From a bacterium (GTDB lineage: Bacteria; Zixibacteria; MSB-5A5; GN15; FEB-12), in contig JADJGQ010000002.1 in NCBI GenBank assembly GCA_016708025.1, positions 620,001-684,000 on the forward strand: a stretch of 64,000 nt of DNA, written 5' to 3'. The translations under genes and the position numbers were made by a program. A model generated the notes under the pieces. It saw only the letters and a list, made by a program, of their open reading frames with translations. It was not told where the DNA came from and ran no database searches. This document shows, one piece after another, positions 55,677-63,210 of this stretch. The stretch's first letter is position 1, and each line of letters starts with the position of its first letter.

Positions 55677-56009
55677 ATGGGAATGGACAGCAAAACCAGA
55701 GCGCAGTTTGAGGCCAAAGCCAGGATCATCAAAGCCATGGCCCATCCCACCAGACTATTCATCGTGGATGTGTTGTCTCGAAATGAGCAGTGCGTCTGTG
55801 AATTGACCGAGATGATCGGAGCAGATACCTCCACGGTCTCCAAGCACCTGTCGATCCTGAAAGCGGCCGGAATCGTGAGCGATGATAAGCGCGGCCTTCA
55901 GGTTTATTATTCCCTCAAAGTCCCCTGTATCCTGAACTTTTTTGGATGCGTGAGCCAGGTGCAGAAGTTATCGGCCAGCGAGCAGGTGATGTTGGTCGAT
56001 CGAAAGTAG
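55677..56009 (+). CDS. arsR: ArsR/SmtB-family metalloregulator
   Basis: A 110-residue winged-helix repressor. The metal site CVCEL (Cys39 and Cys41) on helix alpha-3 matches the type 1 ArsR As(III)-binding motif ELCVCDL. Additional Cys84 and Cys91 near the C-terminus may complete the site. The recognition helix is TSTVSKHLSILKAAGIV. The ATG at 55677 is preceded by GAGGT; a TTG at 55662 overlaps that ribosome binding site and is unlikely. It leads an operon with a DUF318 permease and arsEFG-like genes, and perfect inverted repeats flank the gene, consistent with autoregulation. Confidence 0.9.
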   Translation: MGMDSKTRAQFEAKARIIKAMAHPTRLFIVDVLSRNEQCVCELTEMIGADTSTVSKHLSILKAAGIVSDDKRGLQVYYSLKVPCILNFFGCVSQVQKLSASEQVMLVDRK

Positions 56010-56024
56010 TTTTTTTGGGTCTTT

Positions 56025-56044
56025 ATTTGGCCGTTTCGCCAAAT
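56025..56044. promoter_or_regulatory. ArsR operator 2
   Basis: ATTTGGC-CGTTTC-GCCAAAT has the same seven-base half-sites and the same six-base spacing as operator 1 but a different spacer sequence. It sits in the gap after arsR, just before the permease start, so the downstream genes may have their own repressed promoter. Confidence 0.72.
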
Positions 56045-56069
56045 AGTCGTGAGAAAGCAGGCGTTGGAA

Positions 56070-57371
56070 ATGGACTGGAAGAGAGAATGGAAACCGCTGG
56101 CCGTGATCGTGGCCGCCTTCCTGGCTTGCTTCTATCTGCCGGTCGGTACGCCACGGTTCGATAACGCCGTCAACGAATCGCTGCACCTGGTCAAATGGTA
56201 CGCGCAGGAACATGTGCTGTTGTGCCTGATACCGGCGTTCTTCATCGCCGGAGCGATCGGTGTTTTTGTCAGCCAGGCATCGGTGATGCGGTACCTGGGA
56301 GCCAAAGCCAACAAGGTCCTCGCTTATGGCGTGGCATCAGTCTCTGGCACCATTCTGGCGGTCTGCTCATGCACCGTTCTTCCACTTTTTGCGGGGATAT
56401 ATCGGATGGGAGCCGGGCTTGGGCCGGCCAGTGCCTTTCTCTACTCTGGCCCGGCTATTAACGTGCTGGCCATTTTTCTTACTGCAAGAATTCTTGGGCT
56501 CGAAATGGGGGTGGCACGCGCTGTTGGCGCAGTAGTTTTCAGCATCATTGTCGGGCTCATCATGCATTTCATCTACCGTAAAGAAGAGAACTCCCGGGCG
56601 GAAGCTCAAATGGCATTGCCGGATCCGCCGACCGCACGCCCGCTCTGGCAGACCGTACTCTATTTCGCTTCAATGATAGCCATACTCGTTTTTGCCAACT
56701 GGGGGAAATCAAGCGAACCAGTCGGTATCTGGAATGCCATCCACGATTTCAAATGGTATCTGACCGCTCTGTCTGCGGCAGCGCTGGGGCTGATGCTTGC
56801 TACTTGGTTCAAAGTCGCCTGGTGGAAGGTCGCGGCGACAGCAATCGCCGTCGCGATCCTTGGCCTGATCTTTCGAGAGCATCCCCTGATCCCCTTTGCC
56901 GCCGGATTTGTCGGGCTCTCGATCATAACCAGCACCGATGATGGCGAAATGGGGAACTGGTTTGAACAGACCTGGGGATTCGCCAAGCAGATACTACCAT
57001 TGCTTCTCTTTGGCGTACTTGTCGCAGGACTACTTCTTGGCAGGCCCGGACATGAAGGAGTCATTCCTTCCGATTGGATCAGCCGATCTGTGGGGGGCAA
57101 CTCTCTTTGGGCGAATCTGTTCGCTTCCGTTGCCGGAGCCTTTATGTATTTCGCCACTCTGACGGAGATCCCCATTCTACAGGGACTCATGGGGAGCGGC
57201 ATGGGGAAAGGTCCTGCGCTGGCACTCCTATTGGCAGGGCCCGCGCTTTCACTTCCGAGCATGCTGGTGCTTCGGAGCATCATGGGACTGAAGAAGACTG
57301 CTGTTTTTGTAAGTGTCGTCGTAGTCATGGCGACAATCACTGGGTTGATCTACGGCTATTTGTTTGGATAG
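56070..57371 (+). CDS. DUF318/ArsP-type permease
   Basis: Membrane permease of the UPF0718 family (PF03773), which includes the organoarsenical exporter ArsP. About ten helices are visible. The family signature CSCTVLPLFAGIYRMGAG followed by GPASAFLYSGPAIN is present (about residues 95-135). The start may be the ATG at 56070 or a GTG at 56049 right after operator 2. The position directly behind arsR, followed by arsEFG-like genes, suggests efflux of arsenicals, but many DUF318 proteins have other or unknown roles, so the gene symbol is withheld. Confidence 0.82.
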   Translation: MDWKREWKPLAVIVAAFLACFYLPVGTPRFDNAVNESLHLVKWYAQEHVLLCLIPAFFIAGAIGVFVSQASVMRYLGAKANKVLAYGVASVSGTILAVCSCTVLPLFAGIYRMGAGLGPASAFLYSGPAINVLAIFLTARILGLEMGVARAVGAVVFSIIVGLIMHFIYRKEENSRAEAQMALPDPPTARPLWQTVLYFASMIAILVFANWGKSSEPVGIWNAIHDFKWYLTALSAAALGLMLATWFKVAWWKVAATAIAVAILGLIFREHPLIPFAAGFVGLSIITSTDDGEMGNWFEQTWGFAKQILPLLLFGVLVAGLLLGRPGHEGVIPSDWISRSVGGNSLWANLFASVAGAFMYFATLTEIPILQGLMGSGMGKGPALALLLAGPALSLPSMLVLRSIMGLKKTAVFVSVVVVMATITGLIYGYLFG

Positions 57372-57381
57372 GAGATACACA

Positions 57382-57615
57382 ATGAAATTGATTCAAATTC
57401 TGGGCACCGGCTGTCCCAAGTGCAAGAAGCTCGAGGAGCAGACGCGCGAGGCGGCCAAGGCCATCGGCCTTGAGTGTGAGATCCTCAAAGTCACCGATAT
57501 CGAGGTGATCATGCGCATGGGCGTCATGATGACCCCGGGGCTGGTGATCGACGGCAAAGTCGTATTATCCGGCAAAGTACCATCGGTCGATGAACTGAAA
57601 AAGATCCTGGCGTGA
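57382..57615 (+). CDS. arsE: Thioredoxin-like small redox protein, ArsE-like
   Basis: A 77-residue thioredoxin-fold protein of the TM0996/MTH895 type, with the redox pair CPKC at residues 11-14 and the cis-Pro region MMTPGLVIDGKV. The ATG at 57382 has an AGGAGA site; upstream codons overlap the permease end. In Shewanella putrefaciens 200, arsEFG encode reduction of nitrophenylarsenicals (ArsE and ArsF) and efflux of the aminoaryl product (ArsG). The neighbouring genes here match ArsF and ArsG in type and order, which supports the name. A generic redox partner role is the alternative. Confidence 0.78.
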   Translation: MKLIQILGTGCPKCKKLEEQTREAAKAIGLECEILKVTDIEVIMRMGVMMTPGLVIDGKVVLSGKVPSVDELKKILA

Positions 57616-57628
57616 AAGGAATACTCAG

Positions 57629-58120
57629 ATGAACAAGTCAAAAACCATAGCGGTCATCGCCGGCATAACACTCTTGTGGTTGGGTGGATACTTGTTGGCT
57701 CATGCGGGGGATCTGAAGAACAACGAGTCCGTCACCGGGTCCACTTCGGCAGTCGCCACCGATAGTGCCGCGGTCATGCCTCACAAGGTCGTCGCCTATT
57801 ACTTTTATGGTGATGTTCGGTGCGCCACGTGTCGAAAGATCGAAGCATACACCGGCGAAGCGATTGACAGCGGTTTTGCCGCTGAACTCAAGTCCGGATT
57901 GCTCGAGTGGCATGCGATAAACACCGATTCAACGCAAAACGAACACTTTGTGGAGGACTACCAGCTCTACACCAAGTCGGTCATACTCTCAGATATTCAT
58001 CAGGGTAAACAGACCCGCTGGAAAAACCTCGACCAGATATGGACTCTGACGGGAGATAAGTCCGACTTCATGAAATATATCCAGGATGAAGTGAGGATCA
58101 TGATGGACACCACCAAGTGA
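57629..58120 (+). CDS. arsF: ArsF-like periplasmic or anchored redox protein
   Basis: A 163-residue protein with an N-terminal membrane anchor or signal (residues 5-27), a Ser/Thr-rich linker, and a thioredoxin-like domain with the Cys pair CATC at 65-68 (VVAYYFYGDVRCATCRK). This matches the ArsF family annotated as a subunit of nitrophenyl-compound reduction. It starts 14 bases after the ArsE-like gene with an AAAGGAA site. The location outside the cytoplasm is inferred from the N-terminus. Electrons may pass from the ArsG membrane Cys pair to this protein, in the way CcdA/DsbD-type proteins act. Confidence 0.8.
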   Translation: MNKSKTIAVIAGITLLWLGGYLLAHAGDLKNNESVTGSTSAVATDSAAVMPHKVVAYYFYGDVRCATCRKIEAYTGEAIDSGFAAELKSGLLEWHAINTDSTQNEHFVEDYQLYTKSVILSDIHQGKQTRWKNLDQIWTLTGDKSDFMKYIQDEVRIMMDTTK

Positions 58121-58207
58121 TGAACCGGCCGGGCCTGAACATGCGAAGTCCTGTTATTCTGACGCTGTTGTCCGTACGGAGATCGATCAGGTCCTGAGGA
58201 AACTGTC

Positions 58208-58897
58208 ATGGATTCACTCTTTGTCGCAGCACTTTCCGCTATCTGGCTGGGGATACTCACCTCGATCAGCCCTTGTCCATTGGCCACCAACATTGCGGCC
58301 GTTTCCTACATAGGCAAGCATGTGTCGAGCGGACGCCATGCCCTCTGGTCCGGATTGCTGTATGTCCTCGGTCGAGTAGTTACCTACATTGTAGTGGGGG
58401 CGATCGTGACCGCCGGTGTGCTCTCCATACCCGGCGTATCGAATTTCCTGCAGAAGTACATGAACAGCTTGCTCGGACCGATCCTCATCCTGGTCGGCTT
58501 GGTTCTGTTAAACTGGTTGCCGTTCAGCATTCCGGGACTCACACCCAGCGACAAAATGCAGGAACGTGCCTCACGTGGAAGTCTCTGGGGAGCGGCTCTG
58601 CTCGGCGCTGTCTTTGCACTCTCTTTCTGTCCGGTATCAGCGGCATTGTTTTTCGGAAGTCTGATCCCGCTGTCGGTACAGCATCACTCGTACCTGCTGA
58701 TTCCGTCGCTGTATGGCATTGGCACCGGCCTGCCGGTACTGGTTGTCGGTATCATGCTGGCGTACAGCGCCAAGTCGGTGGGGAAGCTGTTTTCGGGAAT
58801 CCAGCGCTTTGAAAGCTGGGTTCGTGTCATCACCGCGGTCATTTTCATCATCGTTGGGATCTACATGATCTTGAGATATGTCTTTCACCTGTTTTGA
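58208..58897 (+). CDS. arsG: ArsG-like permease (CcdA/DsbD superfamily)
   Basis: A 229-residue membrane protein with six to seven helices. The two Cys-Pro motifs, SPCPLA (Cys23) and FCPVSAALFF (Cys141), are those of the CcdA/DsbD transmembrane electron carriers. The ArsG branch of this superfamily is reported to export aminoaryl arsenicals; electron transfer to ArsF is an alternative function and the sequence cannot decide between them. A GAGGA site precedes the ATG, 87 bases after arsF. It is the last gene of the ars operon. Confidence 0.8.
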   Translation: MDSLFVAALSAIWLGILTSISPCPLATNIAAVSYIGKHVSSGRHALWSGLLYVLGRVVTYIVVGAIVTAGVLSIPGVSNFLQKYMNSLLGPILILVGLVLLNWLPFSIPGLTPSDKMQERASRGSLWGAALLGAVFALSFCPVSAALFFGSLIPLSVQHHSYLLIPSLYGIGTGLPVLVVGIMLAYSAKSVGKLFSGIQRFESWVRVITAVIFIIVGIYMILRYVFHLF

Positions 58898-59424
58898 GAT
58901 GGACGTTACTCGATCTGGTCCGGTTACGGCGACTTTTTGGAGGGCTTTCCTCTGACCATCCCGACTCGTGGATGACTCAAACTGCCGAACACAAAGAAAG
59001 CCCTTCGGCCAAATTGCCGAAGGGCTTGATCTACAACTTAAGCTCCCCCAAGCGGGCGTTAGTCGAACGTTTAGAGATTTCATAGCTTTTTGGTGTACCG
59101 CCGCTTGACTGCTATTGTGGCAACGAACTCGCGCATTAATGTGGAGAGACGCGGGTGAATTGTTTCTCGGAGTAAGCTCTGAGCCGGATTTCGTGCTTAC
59201 GCGATAATTTGCGATTCGATCACAAGATATGCAGAGGCGGCTGACTAATTCGTTGCAAAATAAGAAGTTAATAGGATTTTCCCCGAGGCAACTGTTCACG
59301 TCCCTTTCTCGGCCTAACTTGCTACGAAGCAATCGATATCCGGAAAGATTCGCAGAATCGGCAGAATTGTCGACAAATTTCCCGAAATCTGACTTGACGA
59401 AGCGACGTGGAGTCGATATATACA
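58898..59424. other. Gene-free interval between the ars operon and rrf2
   Basis: No supported gene was found in these ~530 bases. It contains the hairpin at 58998-59027 and, from about 59040 to 59400, AT-rich sequence with no recognised family match or repeat. Short open frames here lack ribosome binding sites and conserved features. Confidence 0.4.
58998..59027. terminator. Hairpin after the ars operon
   Basis: A perfect 12-bp stem, AAGCCCTTCGGC/GCCGAAGGGCTT, with a six-base loop. The T tract is good on the minus strand but weak on the plus strand, so plus-strand termination is plausible, not certain. Confidence 0.65.
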
Positions 59425-59442
59425 GATACAAGACTCTTATAA
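59425..59442 (+). promoter_or_regulatory. Candidate Rrf2 operator before rrf2
   Basis: GATA-N4-ACTCTTA at 59425-59439 is shared with the cytochrome c gene upstream region. It overlaps an imperfect inverted repeat, ATACAAGA-C-TCTTATAA (59426-59442), just before the rrf2 start. Confidence 0.45.
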
Positions 59443-59454
59443 CTGGAATGTGTT

Positions 59455-59889
59455 ATGTTGTTTTCAAAGGGCTGTAGCTACGCGATTCGTGCCTCTCTCC
59501 TTGTCACTACTAAGGAGCTGAAAGATGGCCGCAAGTTCATACCGATCAAAGAACTGTCGGATGAACTCGATCTCTCTTTCCATTTCCTCACCAAGATCAT
59601 GCAGGAGCTGACCGAAGCGAAGATCATGGAGTCGTTTCGCGGTCCCAACGGTGGCATTGGGCTCGCAAGACCCGCCAAGGATATCCGCTTGGTTGATGTA
59701 ATTGAGGCGATTGACGGCCTGGACATTTTCACCGAGTGCGCGCTCGGCCTCCCGGGGTGTGGTGAAGATACTCCCTGCCCTCTGCACGCAAGCTGGGCCA
59801 AACGTCGGGAAGATCTGCATCGCATGTTTGAAAAGACCACGCTGGCCAGTTTGGCCAAAGACCTCCAGTCCAGCGGACTTCGGCATTGA
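59455..59889 (+). CDS. Rrf2-family regulator, NsrR-like
   Basis: A 144-residue winged-helix regulator. The N-terminal helix-turn-helix (SDELDLSFHFLTKIMQEL) is followed by the wing motif FRGPNGGIGLARPA and a three-Cys segment, ECALGLPGCGEDTPCPLH (Cys95, Cys102, Cys108). That spacing is the iron-sulfur cluster signature of NsrR-type nitric oxide sensors and related Rrf2 proteins. The gene stands directly before the nos cluster, so control of N2O reduction by nitric oxide is a reasonable inference. The ribosome binding site is weak. Confidence 0.9.
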   Translation: MLFSKGCSYAIRASLLVTTKELKDGRKFIPIKELSDELDLSFHFLTKIMQELTEAKIMESFRGPNGGIGLARPAKDIRLVDVIEAIDGLDIFTECALGLPGCGEDTPCPLHASWAKRREDLHRMFEKTTLASLAKDLQSSGLRH

Positions 59890-59936
59890 GGTAACCGTAT
59901 GAAAACAGACGTGCTTATACATCCATCTGTATTTCA

Positions 59937-59951
59937 GATATCATACTCTTA
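59937..59951 (+). promoter_or_regulatory. Candidate Rrf2 operator before the nos cluster
   Basis: GATA-N4-ACTCTTA, the same pattern as at 59425-59439, lies 63-77 bases before the cytochrome c ATG. Eleven fixed positions agree between the two sites. Confidence 0.45.
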
Positions 59952-60013
59952 AATCAGAATATAAAAAGTCAGACACTTAACTGCTCTTTCTTACACAATA
60001 AAGGAACGATGGT

Positions 60014-60541
60014 ATGAAGTCCTTGATCCTCTTAAGCGCGATGACCCTGGCGATGATCCTTGCCGTCATCGGCTGCTCTTCCACTCCCGAGACCGACGCC
60101 GAACGTCAGGCGAGGTGGGTAGCGGGCAATCTAACGAGTTGGGAGACCGAACACGGCATTGGCCCCATAACCGAAGAGACACAATCCGCCGCAATAGACC
60201 CTTCTCGTGCGACCTCAGGTCACGACCTGTTTGTAAAAAAGTGCGCAACCTGCCACTACCTGGATCACAAGAAGACTGGCCCGATGCTTCGCGATGTCAC
60301 CAAACGCCGCTCGGCTGAGTACGTTCTCAACCAGATCCTGAATCCTGAACAGATGGGGAAGCTTCATCCAGATGGCAAAAAACTGGTCGCGCAGTATGCG
60401 CAGTACATGACGATTCAGGGGATCACTCACGAAAACGCTGAGGACCTGCTTGCCTTTCTACGCTCAGAAGCGGACAAACCGGCGCTTCCTCCGGAGCAGC
60501 AACCAGGGTTCGGCACACCGCCACCACCGCCCGGCAATTGA
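60014..60541 (+). CDS. Lipoprotein cytochrome c of the nos cluster
   Basis: A 175-residue lipoprotein with a lipobox (VIGC, Cys21), a linker of about 50 residues and a class I cytochrome c domain with CATCH at 77-81. A Pro-rich tail (GTPPPPPGN) ends it. Monohaem cytochromes encoded next to clade II nosZ are thought to donate electrons to NosZ, and this placement fits. An AAGGA site precedes the ATG at 60014. It begins a run that includes nosZ, a membrane protein, nosL and nosD with short gaps or overlaps. Confidence 0.88.
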   Translation: MKSLILLSAMTLAMILAVIGCSSTPETDAERQARWVAGNLTSWETEHGIGPITEETQSAAIDPSRATSGHDLFVKKCATCHYLDHKKTGPMLRDVTKRRSAEYVLNQILNPEQMGKLHPDGKKLVAQYAQYMTIQGITHENAEDLLAFLRSEADKPALPPEQQPGFGTPPPPPGN

Positions 60542-60550
60542 AGGGACAAC

Positions 60551-60589
60551 ATGAGAGAAGCTAAAGGTTACATGAGGAGGACGAAATGA
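60551..60589 (+). CDS. Possible 12-codon leader peptide before nosZ
   Basis: A 12-codon frame, MREAKGYMRRTK, begins with an ATG behind AAGGGA. Its TGA overlaps the nosZ ATG (ATGA). Its codons contain the nosZ ribosome binding site GAGGAGG. It could couple or modulate nosZ translation. It may also be chance, as it is very short. Confidence 0.3.
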   Translation: MREAKGYMRRTK

Positions 60590-62502
60590 ACGCTTATCGC
60601 TCGATAATCATCACATCCAGCGCGCTCCTGCTACTGATGCTTGCCACATTCGTGGGTTGCTCAAAGAAGCAGGAAGTTGGCGGCGTCGGCGACGCACCTG
60701 CCAAGGTCTATGTCGCCCCGGGCACCTACGACGAATTCTACGCCTTCATGTCAGGCGGATTCAGCGGCCAGGTCTCGGTCTACGGACTGCCGTCGGGCCG
60801 CCTGTTCCGAGTGATCCCGGTTTTCGGCCAGGATCCAGAGAAGGCTTACGGATACTCCGAAGAGACCAAGCCGCTCTTGAACACGACCCACGGGTTCATC
60901 CCGTGGGATGACGCACATCATCCGCAGTTGTCGGTGACCGATGGCCAGACTGATGGACGCTGGTTGTTCATCAACGGGAACAACACGCCGCGAATCGCGC
61001 GCATCGATCTGACGACCTTTGAGACAGTAGAAACGATTGAGATCCCGAACTCGGGTGGCAACCATGGTTCGCCCTATCTGACTCCGAACACTGAGTATGT
61101 GGTAGCTTCGACCCGATTCTCGGTGCCAATTCCGCAGAAAGATGTCCCGATCAGCTCTTACAAAGAGAACTTCAAAGGGACGATTTCATACATCAAAGTT
61201 GATTCCGCCACCGGCCGGATGAACCTCGCGTTCCAGATCCTGGTCCCCGGGATAAACTACGACCTCTCCCGCGCCGGTAAAGGTCCATCGTATGGATGGT
61301 CCTTCTTCAGTTCGTATAATTCCGAGCAGGCCAACACGCAACTTGAAGTCAACGCGTCTCAGAATGACAAAGATTTTATCGCGGCTGTTAACTGGAAGCT
61401 GGCCGAAGAACTGGTCGCGCAAGGGAAAGGTGAACAGTGGCCAGCCTCTTACTATCACAATTATATGGATGCAGCGGATGTGGGGAAGAGCGAAGTGATG
61501 AGCGGTGTCAGGGTGCTTAACGCTAAAGAGCATCCAGGCCTCGTTTATTATCTGCCGACGCCGAAATCACCGCACGGTTGCGATGTTGACCCTTCCGGCG
61601 AGTATATCGTCGCCGGCGGAAAGCTCGCGGCGCTGATTCCGGTTCACTCCTTCAGCAAGCTCCAGCGGGCCATTGCCAACAAGGACTTTGACGGGGAATA
61701 TGATGGCATACCGATCCTGAAGTATGAGTCGGTCATTGCCGGCGAAGTGAAAGAGCCGGGTCTTGGACCGCTCCATACTGAATTTGACGGTCTGGGGTAT
61801 GGCTATACCTCGATGTTCCTCTCGTCAGAGATCGTGAAGTGGAAGATCGGGACCTGGGAAGTAGTGGACCGCATACCGACCTACTATTCTATCGGTCATC
61901 TGATGATCCCTGGCGGCGATACCAAGCAGCCGTACGGTAAATATGTCGTAGCGCTGAATAAAATCACCAAGGATCGCTATCTCCCAACTGGTCCGGAACT
62001 GACTCAGTCTGCCCAGCTAATCGATATCACAGGCGACAAGATGAAGCTACTGCTCGATTTCCCGACCATTGGCGAACCACACTATGCGCAGGCTTGCCCG
62101 GCCACGCTTATCAAAGACAAATCGAAGCGATGGTATCCGATAGAAGAGAACCACAACCCGTACGCTATTAAAGCGGAGGGAGATGCTCGAGTAGAACGCG
62201 ATGGAAAGACTGTTCATGTCTACATGAGCACGATACGAACGCACTTTGCGCCGGACAACATCGAAGGAGTCAAGGTCGGCGACAAGGTGTACTTCCATGT
62301 CACCAATCTGGAGCAGGATTGGGACGTACCTCACGGTTTCAGCGTGATGGGTTCTACAAATTCGGAACTGCTTATCTTGCCAGGGCAAACCAGAACCATC
62401 TTGTGGGAGCCAAAGCAGGCCGGCGTGATACCGTTCTATTGTACCGACTTCTGTTCGGCGCTACACCAGGAGATGCAGGGCTGGATCCGGGTGTCGAGTT
62501 GA
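60586..62502 (+). CDS. nosZ: Nitrous-oxide reductase, clade II, predicted lipoprotein
   Basis: Reduces N2O to N2 using a CuZ cluster and a CuA centre. It has 638 residues: a Sec signal with a lipobox (ATFVGC, Cys25), a seven-bladed propeller domain with the CuZ His pair in DDAHHP (His111 and His112) and GGNHGSP, and a C-terminal cupredoxin domain with CuA ligands in CTDFCSALHQEMQGW (Cys619, Cys623, His627, Met630). There is no twin-arginine signal, which places it in clade II (atypical NosZ). The lipobox suggests membrane anchoring. A strong GAGGAGG site precedes the ATG. All key ligands appear intact. Confidence 0.96.
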   Translation: MNAYRSIIITSSALLLLMLATFVGCSKKQEVGGVGDAPAKVYVAPGTYDEFYAFMSGGFSGQVSVYGLPSGRLFRVIPVFGQDPEKAYGYSEETKPLLNTTHGFIPWDDAHHPQLSVTDGQTDGRWLFINGNNTPRIARIDLTTFETVETIEIPNSGGNHGSPYLTPNTEYVVASTRFSVPIPQKDVPISSYKENFKGTISYIKVDSATGRMNLAFQILVPGINYDLSRAGKGPSYGWSFFSSYNSEQANTQLEVNASQNDKDFIAAVNWKLAEELVAQGKGEQWPASYYHNYMDAADVGKSEVMSGVRVLNAKEHPGLVYYLPTPKSPHGCDVDPSGEYIVAGGKLAALIPVHSFSKLQRAIANKDFDGEYDGIPILKYESVIAGEVKEPGLGPLHTEFDGLGYGYTSMFLSSEIVKWKIGTWEVVDRIPTYYSIGHLMIPGGDTKQPYGKYVVALNKITKDRYLPTGPELTQSAQLIDITGDKMKLLLDFPTIGEPHYAQACPATLIKDKSKRWYPIEENHNPYAIKAEGDARVERDGKTVHVYMSTIRTHFAPDNIEGVKVGDKVYFHVTNLEQDWDVPHGFSVMGSTNSELLILPGQTRTILWEPKQAGVIPFYCTDFCSALHQEMQGWIRVSS

Positions 62503-62508
62503 GGAAAC

Positions 62509-63210
62509 ATGAATTTCCTGAGTAGGAAAAACTCCACGAGTGATCCGGTCAGTGTGACCGGGTCATTCGGCAATCGACATGAGGCGGCGAAGCCAACGCG
62601 TAGCGGGATTCTATCCCTTTCATCCCGTATCGTTATTGTCCTCGCCGCCCTCATGCTGTCCTTCACCTATTTCTTTCCGCTTTGGGAGATCACTCTCGAG
62701 GCGCCACAGTATCCTGAAGGGCTTGGTCTGGAGATCTGGATCAATCAGATGCAGGGGCAGCATCCCGGCGACCTCAACAAAATCAACAATCTGAATCACT
62801 ATATCGGGATGAAGACGATCAAGCCGGAGTCAATACCGGAACTGAAAATCATGCCCTGGGTGATGCGTGGTGTGATGTTGCTTGGCCTTCTGGTCGCGGC
62901 CACCGGGCGACGTTCCTGGCTGACGTTCTGGCTGCTTATCTTCATCGCGGTCGCTGCTGCCGGATTGGTCGATTTCTACCTTTGGGGATACGACTACGGC
63001 CACAATCTTGACACCGAGCATGCGATCATCAAGGTACCTGGGATGAGCTATCAACCACCGGTCATCGGAGCAAAAAAGCTTCTGAATTTCAGGGCAATAT
63101 CACTCCCGGGGATAGGCGGGTGGATCGCTATCGGGTCGTTCACTATCGGTCTCCTCGTCTGGCTGTGGGAGATGAGACGACAGAGAAAGCCGGCGACCAA
63201 TGCGGCGTAG
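62509..63210 (+). CDS. Membrane protein of the nos cluster, function unknown
   Basis: A 233-residue protein with a ~40-residue cytoplasmic N-terminus and four helices (about 45-62, 118-140, 142-165 and 200-222). The loop after helix 1 has LWEITLEAPQYPEGLGLEIW and NNLNHYIGMKTI, and a loop near residue 165 has WGYDYGHNLD. I recognise this kind of protein as recurrent beside clade II nosZ genes, but no function is established. Trp/Tyr/His-rich loops on one side suggest a possible metal or haem contact. It starts six bases after nosZ and overlaps nosL by 11 bases. Confidence 0.82.
   Translation: MNFLSRKNSTSDPVSVTGSFGNRHEAAKPTRSGILSLSSRIVIVLAALMLSFTYFFPLWEITLEAPQYPEGLGLEIWINQMQGQHPGDLNKINNLNHYIGMKTIKPESIPELKIMPWVMRGVMLLGLLVAATGRRSWLTFWLLIFIAVAAAGLVDFYLWGYDYGHNLDTEHAIIKVPGMSYQPPVIGAKKLLNFRAISLPGIGGWIAIGSFTIGLLVWLWEMRRQRKPATNAA

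Noticed and set aside
58894..59477. Short open frames in the gap after arsG and before rrf2
   Set aside because: They lack start signals and overlap a hairpin or the rrf2 start in another frame.
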